This document shows positions 1-7,901 of a stretch of 36,271 nucleotides of DNA, piece by piece. The stretch lies in NCBI GenBank assembly GCA_905235225.1, contig CAJOKE010000030.1, positions 1 to 36,271 on the forward strand. The letters are read 5' to 3'. Both the position numbers and the translations under genes were made by a program. The notes beneath the pieces are model-generated. The model worked only from the letters and a program-made list of their open reading frames with translations, was not told where the DNA came from and made no database searches. Each line of letters opens with the position of its first letter. Position 1 is the first letter of the stretch. Origin of the DNA: Paludibacteraceae bacterium (GTDB lineage: Bacteria; Bacteroidota; Bacteroidia; Bacteroidales; Paludibacteraceae).

Positions 1-1092
1 ACAACAATGGTCAAGCAGGCACTCCAACAGTTAGAAATACCTTCTCGTTTCTTCAATGCTGACGGTGTAGATGCGGATGACAAAGAGTGGATTGCCACCA
101 GATGGGAGGAAGTGCGTGCGTTGTTACGCTTCAATCACTATGACGAGATTATTCTCGCCATTGATGAGATCCACAAAATCAACAACTGGAGCGAGCAAAT
201 CAAGCGCGAATGGGACGATGACACCTTCCATGATGTGAATATCAAACTGGTATTGTTGGGCTCATCTCGTCTGCTACTCAAGAAAGGGCTTACCGAATCT
301 TTGGCCGGACGATTTGAGATCATTCCGATGGGACATTGGTCTTTTGCTGAGATGCTTGAAGCCTTTGGGTGGAATATAAATCAATATGTCTATTTTGGCG
401 GTTATCCGGGCAGTGCTCCATATATCAATAATGAAACGCGTTGGCGCAAGTATATGCGTGAGTCTATCATATCACCGGCGATAGAGAAGGATGTGTTGCA
501 AACCACATTCATCTACAAGCCTGCCCTCATGCACCAACTTTTTCACCTCGGCTGTGCCTATTCTGGAGAAATACTGTCCTACAATAAGATGCTTGGCTTA
601 TTGCAAGATGCCGGCAATGCGACAACATTGGTCAATTATCTGGAAGTTTTAGGAGAGAGCAAACTGCTTATCGGTCTGCCCAAATATGTGATGGACGCTT
701 CGCGCAAGTACCGCACGATACCCAAGCTGCAAGTCTTTAACAATGGGCTGCTAACTGCTTTAACGGATGGCATTTCGTTTGAAAAAGTGAGTACAAATCC
801 CAAACTTTGGGGACGCTGGGTGGAGTCGGCTGTTGGTTGTTTCCTGCTGGACAAGATAGATGAATTGGAAGGTGAGTTGTATTACTGGCGAGAGAACGAC
901 GAAGAGGTGGATTTCGTCGTGCGCCGAGGGGATAAGTTATTGGCTATTGAAGTCAAAAGCGGCAGACGGCAAAACAACATCGGTCTTGGCACATTCATGC
1001 AGCACTTTCACCCGCAACACTCGTTGGTGGTCGGAGGCAACGCAATGCCGCTGGAAGATTTTTTTAATGGAGATATTGAAAGTTTATTGTAA
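1..1092 (+). CDS. AAA ATPase with C-terminal DUF4143-type domain, 5'-truncated by window edge
   Basis: The reading frame is open from base 1. The first codons read T-T-M-V-K-Q-A-L, which is the tail of a Walker A loop (…GKTT-MVKQAL). The ATG at 7 is therefore internal and the true start lies upstream of the window. Walker B is visible as the hydrophobic stretch EIILAIDEIHK, followed by a sensor-like LLGSSRLLLKKG and the segment SLAGRFEIIPMGHWSF. The C-terminal half (DEEVDFVVRRGDKLLAIEVKSG) has the nuclease-like D…E-x-K pattern typical of DUF4143 proteins. Proteins of this type are common in Bacteroidota and Archaea and their role is unclear. The stop codon overlaps the glf start by one base (TAATG). 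A second member of the same broad superfamily lies at 22741-24072. Confidence 0.85.
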   Translation, partial: TTMVKQALQQLEIPSRFFNADGVDADDKEWIATRWEEVRALLRFNHYDEIILAIDEIHKINNWSEQIKREWDDDTFHDVNIKLVLLGSSRLLLKKGLTESLAGRFEIIPMGHWSFAEMLEAFGWNINQYVYFGGYPGSAPYINNETRWRKYMRESIISPAIEKDVLQTTFIYKPALMHQLFHLGCAYSGEILSYNKMLGLLQDAGNATTLVNYLEVLGESKLLIGLPKYVMDASRKYRTIPKLQVFNNGLLTALTDGISFEKVSTNPKLWGRWVESAVGCFLLDKIDELEGELYYWRENDEEVDFVVRRGDKLLAIEVKSGRRQNNIGLGTFMQHFHPQHSLVVGGNAMPLEDFFNGDIESLL

Positions 1093-2222
1093 TGAAATAC
1101 GATTATCTTATAGTTGGCTCCGGATTGTTTGGAGCGACATTTGCTTACAAAGCAAAGCAGGCAGGGAAGAAGTGTCTGGTGATTGACAAACGTCCGCATT
1201 TAGGCGGAAACGTCTATTGCGAACAAACCGAAGGCATCAACGTCCATAAATACGGCGCGCACATCTTTCATACTTCGAACAAAGAGGTCTGGGATTTTGT
1301 CAATTCCCTTGTGCCCTTCAACCGTTACACCAACTGCCCGGTTGCCAATTTCCATGGCGAGTTGTACAACCTGCCGTTCAACATGAATACGTTTTGCAAA
1401 ATGTGGTCGGATGTAAAAACACCAGCTGACGCGAAGGCGAAAATAGATGAGCAGCGCGCAGAGGCCTTGGCTGCACTCGACGGGCGTGAACCGGCAAACT
1501 TGGAGGAACAAGCACTCTGTTTGGTTGGCAAAGATATTTTCTCCAAACTCATCAAGGAATATACCGAGAAACAATGGGGACGTCCGTGTACGGAATTACC
1601 TGCCTTCATCATCCGCCGCTTGCCGCTCCGCTTTGTCTTTGACAACAACTATTTCAACGACCTCTACCAAGGCATACCCATCGGAGGCTATAACGTACTC
1701 ATCAACAAACTGCTGGAAGGAGTAGAAACGAAAACTAACTGTGACTTCTTCCAAGAATACAAAGATTCATGGCGCGAGATAGCAGACCAATTGGTCTATA
1801 CCGGTCCAATTGACGAGTATTTTGATTTCAAACTCGGTCGCCTCGACTGGCGCACGGTAACCTTCAAAACCCGCATAGAAGACACACCCAATTATCAAGG
1901 CAATGCGGTTATCAACTACACCTCGCGCGAAGTACCATATACTCGCGTGATTGAACACAAACATTTTGAATCTTTCGGGCAAGCCGTTTATGACAATCCC
2001 CTAACGGTCATCAGCGAAGAATACTCCACAGAATACAAACCCGGCATGGAGCAGTTCTATCCTGTCAATGACGAATGCAACAATGCCCTTGCAGACCAAT
2101 ATCGCCAACTGGCATCGCAGGAAAAGAATGTCATCTTTGGCGGTCGTCTCGCCGAGTATAAATACTACGACATGGCACCTGTTATTGAGAAAGTTCTCAC
2201 CACCTATTTCCGAAAGGAATAG
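1092..2222 (+). CDS. glf: UDP-galactopyranose mutase
   Basis: The product is a 376-aa flavoenzyme that interconverts UDP-galactopyranose and UDP-galactofuranose, the donor for galactofuranose in surface polysaccharides. The N-terminus (YDYLIVGSGLFGATFAYKA) is an FAD-binding Rossmann GxGxxG fold, followed by KRPHLGGNVY. The segments KYGAHIFHTSNKEVW, YTEKQWGRPCTELP and RLPLRFVFDNNYFND are signature regions of the Glf family, and the length is normal (about 370 aa). The ATG overlaps the stop of the preceding ATPase gene, so the two are probably co-transcribed. The 3' end overlaps the convergent GtrA-like gene by 19 bp. With GtrA this suggests the edge of a glycan-synthesis locus, although no glycosyltransferases are in view. 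Confidence 0.95.
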   Translation: MKYDYLIVGSGLFGATFAYKAKQAGKKCLVIDKRPHLGGNVYCEQTEGINVHKYGAHIFHTSNKEVWDFVNSLVPFNRYTNCPVANFHGELYNLPFNMNTFCKMWSDVKTPADAKAKIDEQRAEALAALDGREPANLEEQALCLVGKDIFSKLIKEYTEKQWGRPCTELPAFIIRRLPLRFVFDNNYFNDLYQGIPIGGYNVLINKLLEGVETKTNCDFFQEYKDSWREIADQLVYTGPIDEYFDFKLGRLDWRTVTFKTRIEDTPNYQGNAVINYTSREVPYTRVIEHKHFESFGQAVYDNPLTVISEEYSTEYKPGMEQFYPVNDECNNALADQYRQLASQEKNVIFGGRLAEYKYYDMAPVIEKVLTTYFRKE

Positions 2223-2704
2223 TATTTTTGTCCGAAAAATGAAATAAAGATAGTAATGATGGTAATAAACATCTTGCTGGGTGTCGGATACCATCCCCAA
2301 TACTCGACACAAAGTTTCAGTCCGAAGTAGTTAATCGCAAGATTGAGCGCAACAATAAGTATATAGCGCAAAAGTTGCCTGAATCCGTGCAAAGTGGACT
2401 GGGTAAAAGTTACATATTTATTAAGCCAAAATCCGGTAAAAAGCGTAATGGGGAAGACTATACACAGTGTGGCAATGTGCGGCGTAATTGCCATCGGATG
2501 ATTAAAAATCGAGAACCGGATAAGCTCATGCCCGATTACAAAATTATAAATCAGAAAGTAAAGCACCCAGTCCAGTAGCATATTTCCGCCGCCGCATGCC
2601 GCGTACCTGAAAAGCTGCTCCGGCAGCAATTTACTAAATGGCAAGTAGAAAAAATCTATTATTTTAGTAATAAAATTCGCTAATTTCTTCATTTTTTTTT
2701 GCAT
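2204..2704 (-). CDS. GtrA-like family membrane protein
   Basis: This 166-aa protein has about four hydrophobic segments in the order expected for GtrA. The first hydrophilic-to-membrane transition carries LFRYAACGGGNMLLDW, followed by a long second segment, the conserved loop FWLNKYVTFTQS, and a final helix ending in FISFFGQKYYSFRK. GtrA/DPMS-flippase-like proteins are thought to help move lipid-linked sugars across the inner membrane. The start could be the ATG at 2704 or the one four codons later (MQKK-MKK); 2704 is 44 nt after the predicted transcription start. It is transcribed convergently with glf, with an overlapping 3' end, and divergently from rsmA. Confidence 0.85.
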   Translation of the reverse strand: MQKKMKKLANFITKIIDFFYLPFSKLLPEQLFRYAACGGGNMLLDWVLYFLIYNFVIGHELIRFSIFNHPMAITPHIATLCIVFPITLFTGFWLNKYVTFTQSTLHGFRQLLRYILIVALNLAINYFGLKLCVEYWGWYPTPSKMFITIITIFISFFGQKYYSFRK

Positions 2705-2729
2705 AATTCAAATAAAAGCAGTACTTTTG
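2698..2729 (+). promoter_or_regulatory. Bacteroidota-type promoter of rsmA-corA
   Basis: TTTG at 2698-2701 and TACTTTTG at 2722-2729 are separated by 20 bp, an exact match to the Bacteroidota consensus. Transcription would start near 2735, giving a 5' UTR of about 77 nt before rsmA. It faces the GtrA promoter and the two predicted transcripts overlap at their 5' ends by about 13 nt. Confidence 0.8.
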
Positions 2730-2753
2730 CGGCGTATTTGCGGAAAAGTGCTG

Positions 2754-2785
2754 CAAAAGTACAATAAAAAATTTAATCACACAAA
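2754..2785 (-). promoter_or_regulatory. Bacteroidota-type promoter of the GtrA-like gene
   Basis: On the minus strand TTTG (CAAA at 2782-2785) and TACTTTTG (CAAAAGTA at 2754-2761) are 20 bp apart. The transcript would start near 2748, 44 nt before the first ATG. Confidence 0.75.
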
Positions 2786-2811
2786 TTTTATGGACGACTA
2801 TCACCAAGAAA

Positions 2812-3633
2812 ATGCAAAAAGTACGCGCCAAGAAATCGCTGGGTCAGCACTTCTTGAAGGACCTTTCAGTCGCCCAAAAGATAGCTGATACCATTACAAT
2901 TTCTCCCGAAGAATCGGAGAAATGGGGTCTTCATGATATAAAAAGTTCTGCGTTTCCGGTACTTGAAATAGGTCCCGGAATGGGGGTTTTGACACAATAT
3001 CTACTGCAAAACAAACAAATTGATCTCACCGCAATCGAGTTGGACAGGGAGTCCGTCATATATCTAAAGGAGTGGTATCCCGAACTGAAACTCATAGAGG
3101 GTGACTTCCTTAAATTGGATTTGAACAAAGTATTTCCAACCGGTAATTTCGGTGTAATCGGCAATTATCCCTACAATATAAGCAGTCAGATATTCTTCAA
3201 AGTACTTGAATACAAGGACAGAATTCCCGTTTGTTCCGGGATGATTCAAAAGGAAGTCGCTGAACGAATCGCTTCAAAGCCCGGTAAAAAGGCATATGGC
3301 ATACTGAGTGTGCTGTTGCAAGCTTGGTATGATATAGAATATTTATTCACAGTCGATGAAAATGTTTTCAACCCCCCGCCAAAAGTCAAATCGGCGGTGG
3401 TACGATTGCGACGAAACAGCCGTAAATCACTGGATTGCGATGAACGGCTTTTCAAAACTATAGTCAAAACTGCATTTAACCAACGACGAAAGCAACTTAG
3501 AAATTCACTCCGGGAATATCTGAATGAAAGCAATCTTGCACATGTCGAAAGTTTTTTGACCAAACGACCGGAACAATTAAGTGTAGAAGAATTTATTAAC
3601 CTCACAAAAATGTTAGAACCATGTCAGAACTGA
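2812..3633 (+). CDS. rsmA: 16S rRNA (adenine(1518)-N6/adenine(1519)-N6)-dimethyltransferase
   Basis: RsmA (KsgA) dimethylates two adjacent adenosines in helix 45 of 16S rRNA during 30S assembly. The 273-aa product starts with the family hallmark [11 protein letters not shown], has the S-adenosylmethionine loop [10 protein letters not shown] near residue 50, the motif IV sequence [13 protein letters not shown], and the C-terminal basic helices [14 protein letters not shown] and [16 protein letters not shown] replaces the more common N-L/I-P-Y. The length is normal. The gene overlaps corA by 13 bp, indicating translational coupling. A strong Bacteroidota promoter lies upstream. Confidence 0.97.
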   Translation: MQKVRAKKSLGQHFLKDLSVAQKIADTITISPEESEKWGLHDIKSSAFPVLEIGPGMGVLTQYLLQNKQIDLTAIELDRESVIYLKEWYPELKLIEGDFLKLDLNKVFPTGNFGVIGNYPYNISSQIFFKVLEYKDRIPVCSGMIQKEVAERIASKPGKKAYGILSVLLQAWYDIEYLFTVDENVFNPPPKVKSAVVRLRRNSRKSLDCDERLFKTIVKTAFNQRRKQLRNSLREYLNESNLAHVESFLTKRPEQLSVEEFINLTKMLEPCQN

Positions 3634-4571
3634 GAATATTCTATAAAGACAACGAAAAAATAAAGGTAGCGAAAACTATAGGTGCGCTCAAGGAACTTGA
3701 CAAAAAGGATATTATCTGGATTGATTTGTTGGATGTAAGCGACAAAACCGAGGACACGCTTGAAGGTTTCCTTAAAATCGATATTCAGGAAGATGAGGAA
3801 ATGGAAGAAATCGAGATGTCAAGCCGGTATATTCAGACTGATGATTCCATTGTGGCAAACAGTAACTTTCTACACTCCAATTTCGAGATTGAACCCGTCA
3901 ACTTTATAGTAAAAAATAATATTTTGGTGACTTCGCATGATGCAGAACTTGGCAGTTTTAATGAGACTATCAAGCGCATGTTTGTGAACACCCGTAATTT
4001 CCCCAGCGGTTTCCACGTACTGGTCGCATTGATGGAAACACGTGTAGAAAAAGATGCCGACCTCATTGAGGATACAACTGATATGATTACAAGGCTGTCG
4101 GATGAAATCACCAAAGCATCAGACCATGTCGATGAAGACTTCTTGTTGCAAATCAAGGACTTGCAGGAAAAAGTCACCATTATCCGTCAAAACATAATGG
4201 ATAAACAAAGAGTTATAAGTAATTTCCTGAAATGCGACTTCTTTCCACAAGAACTTCAGCCGAGATTGACAATGATTATCAAGGATATCAATTCACTGTT
4301 TGACTATACCCGATTCGGTTTTGACCGTCTGGACTATCTGCAGGATACTTTTCTCGGTTTGGTTAATATCGAACAGAACAAAATCATCAAGATATTTACC
4401 GTCATTAACATAATTTTCCTGCCCCCTACTCTTATTGCAAGCATGTACGGAATGAACTTTGACTTCATGCCCGAACTGCACTGGACCCACGGATACTTAT
4501 GGGCTATTGGCTTGATGATAGTCTTTACATTGAGTGTTTTGGGTATTTTCCGCCTCAAAAAGTGGTTATAA
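3621..4571 (+). CDS. corA: CorA-type divalent cation (Mg2+/Co2+) transporter
   Basis: This 316-aa protein has the CorA plan. A long soluble alpha/beta and coiled-coil N-terminal domain (residues 1-250) ends in the stalk helix, and two C-terminal membrane segments follow. The selectivity motif is intact: ASMYGMNF at the end of TM1, followed by the short periplasmic loop [12 protein letters not shown] and TM2 ending in FRLKKWL. CorA is a homopentameric channel for Mg2+ uptake in the inner membrane. The start ATG lies within the 3' end of rsmA in another frame; this overlap is often conserved in operons and suggests coupled translation. Confidence 0.95.
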   Translation: MSELRIFYKDNEKIKVAKTIGALKELDKKDIIWIDLLDVSDKTEDTLEGFLKIDIQEDEEMEEIEMSSRYIQTDDSIVANSNFLHSNFEIEPVNFIVKNNILVTSHDAELGSFNETIKRMFVNTRNFPSGFHVLVALMETRVEKDADLIEDTTDMITRLSDEITKASDHVDEDFLLQIKDLQEKVTIIRQNIMDKQRVISNFLKCDFFPQELQPRLTMIIKDINSLFDYTRFGFDRLDYLQDTFLGLVNIEQNKIIKIFTVINIIFLPPTLIASMYGMNFDFMPELHWTHGYLWAIGLMIVFTLSVLGIFRLKKWL

Positions 4572-4799
4572 ACAACTTATTAACAATTATGTAAATTGTG
4601 TTGTTGACAATTGTTCAAAAGATATTGTTATCAACACAATTTACATTTTTATATATAGGTACTATTGCTTATTTTTCGTTGTAAACCAGTGATTTAACTA
4701 AGTTATCAACAAATTAACATCGAATAAATAAACAAAGGTTTTTAAGATAAAACCTATTATATATGATATAAGGTGTAAAAAAGAGACTGAAATTGTAAT
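4572..4799. other. AT-rich convergent intergenic region with long inverted repeat and TTATNAACA boxes
   Basis: This gap separates the convergent 3' ends of corA and smpB. It holds an inverted repeat of two 21-bp arms (4591-4611 and 4624-4644) whose outer 13 bp are perfect, with a 12-nt loop. A 7-bp perfect hairpin sits at 4736-4755. Four nonamers resemble DnaA boxes: TTATTAACA at 4577, TTATCAACA at 4628 and 4703, and TTGTCAACA on the minus strand at 4602-4610. The rest is highly AT-rich. The long repeat followed by a T-run at 4646-4650 could simply terminate corA; a replication-origin role is a weaker alternative. Confidence 0.6.
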
Positions 4800-5255
4800 T
4801 TAGCGTTTCATCAAACGGTCCAATTCACGTTTATCGTCCCGTTCCCGTATAGATTGACGCTTGTCGTAAGAATGTTTTCCTTGGCAAAGTGCTATCTCAA
4901 GCTTCGCAAATCCGTTTTCGTTAATATACATTCTAAGTGGTATGATGGATTTGCCCGTTTCCTTCGTTTGTCTCGCCAGTTTTCGCAGTTCACGCTTATT
5001 GAGCAGAAGTTTTCTGTCACGCCTTACCTCGTGATTACTGTATGATCCGAATTTATATTCTGCTATGTGCATTTGTTTAACCCAAAGTTCATTTCCGACA
5101 AACTGGCAGTATGTGTCCGCCAATGATGCCTTCGATTCACGTATGGATTTAATCTCAGTACCGTATAATTGAATACCCGCAGTGTAACGCTCCAATATAG
5201 TGTAATCAAATGTAGCGCGCCTGTTTTTAATATTTACATTACTCTTTAATCGCAT
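4800..5255 (-). CDS. smpB: SsrA-binding protein SmpB
   Basis: SmpB binds tmRNA and delivers it to stalled ribosomes for trans-translation. The product has the OB-barrel signatures [39 protein letters not shown] and HIAEYKFGS, then [12 protein letters not shown] and the C-terminal basic tail [20 protein letters not shown], which folds in the decoding centre. The length is normal (about 151 aa). The frame is open four codons further, to a TTG at 5265-5267, but that TTG is part of the promoter's TAATTTTG element, so the ATG at 5253-5255 is the start. The message would be nearly leaderless, with about 4 nt before the ATG. Confidence 0.96.
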   Translation of the reverse strand: MRLKSNVNIKNRRATFDYTILERYTAGIQLYGTEIKSIRESKASLADTYCQFVGNELWVKQMHIAEYKFGSYSNHEVRRDRKLLLNKRELRKLARQTKETGKSIIPLRMYINENGFAKLEIALCQGKHSYDKRQSIRERDDKRELDRLMKR

Positions 5256-5264
5256 AAAACGCTG

Positions 5265-5296
5265 CAAAATTACAATTTTTTTTGTTAATATCCAAA
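5265..5296 (-). promoter_or_regulatory. Promoter of smpB
   Basis: The minus strand carries TTTG (CAAA, 5293-5296), 20 bp, then TAATTTTG (CAAAATTA, 5265-5272). Predicted transcription starts about 4 nt before the smpB ATG. The -33 box interlocks with that of the divergent DUF5606 promoter. Confidence 0.75.
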
Positions 5297-5312
5297 AAAT
5301 GTAGTACTTTTG
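5281..5312 (+). promoter_or_regulatory. Promoter of the DUF5606-Nif3-zinc ribbon operon
   Basis: TTTG at 5281-5284 and TACTTTTG at 5305-5312 are 20 bp apart. It overlaps the divergent smpB promoter, so the two RNA polymerase binding sites probably compete. Confidence 0.8.
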
Positions 5313-5340
5313 CCGCCGAATTTATAAAAATTTGTAAAAT

Positions 5341-5880
5341 ATGCTTCAAGACATTCTTGCAATTACTGGTAAGCCCGGTCTCTACAAACTCGTATCCCGC
5401 GGCAATAATATGCTTATTGTTGAATCATTGGTTGACGGTAAACGTATGCCGACTTATGGCCGTGACAAAATTATTTCTCTTGCTGATGTAAGCATGTTTA
5501 CAGATGATGAGGATGTGGCTCTGAACGAGGTTTTGACCAAACTCGGTGAAAAGGAAAAATTCCAACTTGCATCTATTGACGCTAAAAAGTCTGACAATGA
5601 TGCTCTACGTGCTTATTTTGCAGAAGTATTACCCAATTTTGATCGGGATAGAGTATATCCCTCGGATATAAGAAAACTCATTAGTTGGTATAATATTCTT
5701 ATCAACGCCGGTATAAAAGATTTCTCAATCGAGGAAAATAAAGACAACGAAGAAGTAAAGTCTGAAAACAAACCGAAAGATGAGATAAAGAAGGCAGCAG
5801 TCAAGAATACAGCTGTCAAAACACAGAAAAAAGTAACATCCGCTTCTGCCAAAACTGGCGTAGGGGCGAAAAAAGGTTGA
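5341..5880 (+). CDS. DUF5606 domain protein
   Basis: The 179-aa protein starts MLQDILAITGKPGLYKLVS, followed by GRDKIISLADVSMFT, the N-terminal pattern of the Bacteroidota-specific DUF5606 family. Residues 1-135 form the conserved domain (ending YPSDIRKLISWYNILINAGI). The tail is a low-complexity Lys/Glu/Ala stretch (EENKDNEEVKSENKPKDE, then KKAAVKNTAVK), probably disordered and perhaps nucleic-acid binding. No function is established. It heads an operon with a Nif3-like protein and a zinc-ribbon protein, and its stop codon overlaps the TTG start of the Nif3 gene. Confidence 0.85.
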   Translation: MLQDILAITGKPGLYKLVSRGNNMLIVESLVDGKRMPTYGRDKIISLADVSMFTDDEDVALNEVLTKLGEKEKFQLASIDAKKSDNDALRAYFAEVLPNFDRDRVYPSDIRKLISWYNILINAGIKDFSIEENKDNEEVKSENKPKDEIKKAAVKNTAVKTQKKVTSASAKTGVGAKKG

Positions 5881-6644
5881 TTCTTCAATCTATAATTGAT
5901 ATCATAGAGTCTGTTGCACCGACGAAATGGGCTGAAAATTTGGATAACTCGGGGCTTCAGGTGGGTGATTCGAGAGCAGATATTAAGGCTGCCTTGTTGA
6001 CAACAGATGTAACGGAAACTGTTGTCAATGAGGCTATTGAATTAGGCTGCAATCTGATTATTTCACATCATCCTTTATTATTCAATCCCCTGCATAGTGT
6101 AACCGGGAAGAGTAATTCGGAACGCTGTCTGTCTGCCTGCATAAAGCACGATATAGCAGTCTATAGCGCGCATACAACCATTGACAAGTATGTGCATGGC
6201 GTTAGCGGCCGAATGGCTCAAAAAATGGGGATAAAGGATTACAGCTTGCTTGCTCCGGATGATAATGAATATGGACTCGGTGTAGTCGGAGATTTGCCTG
6301 CGGCTATGTCACCCGAAGCATTTATGAGTCGCTTGAAAGAAGTGTTCGGTGCCAAATGGCTCCGTTACACTGCCTCGCCAAAACCTTATGTCAAACGTAT
6401 CGCTTTCTGTGGCGGTTCAGGGGCTGACTTGACGTATGCTGCTGTACAATGTAATGCGGACGCTTATGTGACTGCCGATTGCAGATACCATCAGTTCCAG
6501 CAATATTCAGACCAAATAATGATGGTTGATATGGACCACTGGGTAAGCGAACATTTTACCCGCGATATTTTCAGTGAACTTTTGGAAGGAAAAGTCAAAA
6601 CATATATTTCACAAGCAGATTATTCACCAATAAACATATATTAA
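5877..6644 (+). CDS. Nif3-like dinuclear metal centre protein (YbgI/GTP cyclohydrolase I type 2 family)
   Basis: The 255-aa product has the Nif3 signatures: WAENLDNSGLQVGD near the N-terminus, LGCNLIISHHPLLF supplying the first metal-binding histidines, VYSAHTTIDK, and the C-terminal DMDHWVSEHF with another ligand His. Members form toroidal hexamers with a dinuclear metal site; the substrate is uncertain. The start is a TTG (5877-5879) overlapping the upstream TGA as TTGA. No ATG exists before the conserved N-terminal helix, so the rare start is needed to give a full-length family member. Nif3 beside a coiled-coil zinc-ribbon gene is a recurring pair in bacteria. Confidence 0.92.
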   Translation: MILQSIIDIIESVAPTKWAENLDNSGLQVGDSRADIKAALLTTDVTETVVNEAIELGCNLIISHHPLLFNPLHSVTGKSNSERCLSACIKHDIAVYSAHTTIDKYVHGVSGRMAQKMGIKDYSLLAPDDNEYGLGVVGDLPAAMSPEAFMSRLKEVFGAKWLRYTASPKPYVKRIAFCGGSGADLTYAAVQCNADAYVTADCRYHQFQQYSDQIMMVDMDHWVSEHFTRDIFSELLEGKVKTYISQADYSPINIY

Positions 6645-6645
6645 T

Positions 6646-7407
6646 ATGGCAAAAAAAGAAGAAAAAGAATTGACCGTAGAAGAAAAATTGAAAGCTCTCT
6701 ACGAATTGCAACAGGTAGATTCAAAAATTGACGAGTTGCGTACACTTGCAGGTGAGTTGCCGCAGGAAGTAAAGGATATGGGGGACGAATTGGAAGGTTT
6801 GAAGACCCGTCTTTCTAATATCGAAAATGAAATGAAGGAATTGGAAACCAATATTTCCGATCACCGCGTCCGTATTGAAAACGCTAACGCTTCTATCAGT
6901 CGTTACAAAGAACAGCAGAATAATGTTCGTAACAACCGTGAGTATGATAACCTCACTAAAGAGATTGAATATCAAACACTTGATATAGAACTCAGTCAAA
7001 AGAAAATCCGCAATTTCACCGCCGATTTGGAGGCTCGTACTGCTGATAAACAAAAAACTATCAGTGAAATAGAGGAAAAGACTGTTGATCTCAACCAAAA
7101 GAAGAATGAACTGGAAACAATTCTGCAGGAAACCAAGGCTGAAACTGAAGCGCTGATGCTTCGTTCCGCTGATCTTGAGAAGCATATTGACGAACGTCTC
7201 TTGGCTGGTTTCAAACGTATCCGCAAGAATGCACACAACGGCTTGGCTGTAGTCAAAGTGGAGCGTGACAGTTGCGGCGGATGCCACTCTAAAATCCCTG
7301 CTCAACGACAGATTGATATTCGTCAGCGTAAAAAGATTTTGGTTTGTGAGTTCTGCGGACGTATCTTGGTTGATCCTGAAATAGGAGGAGAAAAGAAAAA
7401 GAAATAA
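6646..7407 (+). CDS. Coiled-coil C4 zinc-ribbon protein (zf-RING_7 type)
   Basis: The 253-aa protein begins with a lysine/glutamate-rich start, then a long coiled coil (about residues 20-185). It ends in a zinc ribbon with two Cys pairs, CGGCH and CEFCG, separated by a basic stretch. This layout matches the conserved family usually next to nif3-like genes; the molecular role is unknown, though nucleic-acid binding is suggested by the ribbon. The gene follows the Nif3 gene by one base and is the last of the operon: a clear intrinsic terminator starts 18 bp after the stop. Confidence 0.88.
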   Translation: MAKKEEKELTVEEKLKALYELQQVDSKIDELRTLAGELPQEVKDMGDELEGLKTRLSNIENEMKELETNISDHRVRIENANASISRYKEQQNNVRNNREYDNLTKEIEYQTLDIELSQKKIRNFTADLEARTADKQKTISEIEEKTVDLNQKKNELETILQETKAETEALMLRSADLEKHIDERLLAGFKRIRKNAHNGLAVVKVERDSCGGCHSKIPAQRQIDIRQRKKILVCEFCGRILVDPEIGGEKKKK

Positions 7408-7425
7408 TAAAACAATGAAATAAAA

Positions 7426-7467
7426 AAAGAGAGTGTGTCAAAATCATTTGGCACACTTTCTTTTTTC
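7426..7467 (+). terminator. Intrinsic terminator of the DUF5606-Nif3-zinc ribbon operon
   Basis: Arms AAAGAGAGTGTG (7426-7437) and CACACTTTCTTT (7452-7463) pair with one mismatch and are followed by T residues. A-runs on the other side make it potentially bidirectional. Confidence 0.8.
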
Positions 7468-7482
7468 CTTCTTAGCTACTCA

Positions 7483-7513
7483 CGTTCGCATTACGTTCGC
7501 ATCTCGTTCGCAT
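7483..7513. repeat. Three direct copies of CGTTCGCAT at an 11-bp period
   Basis: CGTTCGCAT starts at 7483, 7494 and 7505, exactly 11 bp apart, in the 182-bp gap between the zinc-ribbon operon terminator and the 3' end of the small minus-strand gene. The rest of the gap shows no gene. Confidence 0.8.
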
Positions 7514-7589
7514 TCAGTACGTCACAATACTGTTTTTGACGCACCGTATTTTTGTCATTATAACAAAATACGATAACAAAATACGAGAA

Positions 7590-7781
7590 TTATTCAGCAG
7601 CGGGAGCTTCAACAGCTTCTTCAGCAGGAGCTTCTTCAACAGCTTCTTCAGCAGGTGCTTCTTCAGCTACTACTTCAGTCTTTTGTTCGCAGCATTCTTG
7701 CTTGCAGCATTTGTTGTCAGCTTTCTTGCAGCAACCCATTGCGCAGATTGCAACGGCGGCAATAAATAATACTTTTTTCAT
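7590..7781 (-). CDS. Small Cys-rich, Glu/Ala-repeat exported protein (probable lipoprotein)
   Basis: This 63-aa product has a signal peptide (MKKVLFIAAVAICAMG) followed at once by three Cys pairs at 17-18, 25-26 and 30-31 among lysines. The tail is almost entirely acidic repeats of the type EEAPAEEAV. Cys17 could be the lipidated residue (A-M-G-C is an acceptable but imperfect lipobox), leaving paired cysteines for metal binding or disulfides. The DNA of the tail is a 27-bp tandem repeat. It has its own Bacteroidota promoter and is divergent from the PASTA gene. Short Cys-rich lipoproteins like this are seen in Bacteroidales but have no assigned role; metal or redox buffering is a guess. Confidence 0.75.
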   Translation of the reverse strand: MKKVLFIAAVAICAMGCCKKADNKCCKQECCEQKTEVVAEEAPAEEAVEEAPAEEAVEAPAAE

Positions 7782-7833
7782 CTTCTAAAGCTTTAAAAGG
7801 GTTAGATTCCCGAGTTATTTCGAAAATCGGTCG

Positions 7834-7864
7834 CAAAGTTAGTACATTTTTTGTAAATGTCAAA
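7834..7864 (-). promoter_or_regulatory. Promoter of the small Cys-rich protein gene
   Basis: On the minus strand TTTG (CAAA, 7861-7864), 19 bp, then TAACTTTG (CAAAGTTA, 7834-7841). It is interleaved with the divergent PASTA-gene promoter. Confidence 0.75.
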
Positions 7865-7881
7865 ATAAAGTAGTAATTTTG
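7850..7881 (+). promoter_or_regulatory. Promoter of the PASTA-rluD-porX operon
   Basis: TTTG at 7850-7853, 20 bp, TAATTTTG at 7874-7881. The predicted 5' UTR is about 15 nt. Confidence 0.75.
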
Positions 7882-7901
7882 CGCGTTAATTTGTTATTTT
7901 T

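Noticed and set aside
5256..5267. TTG start for SmpB four codons upstream
   Set aside because: The TTG is part of the TAATTTTG promoter element.
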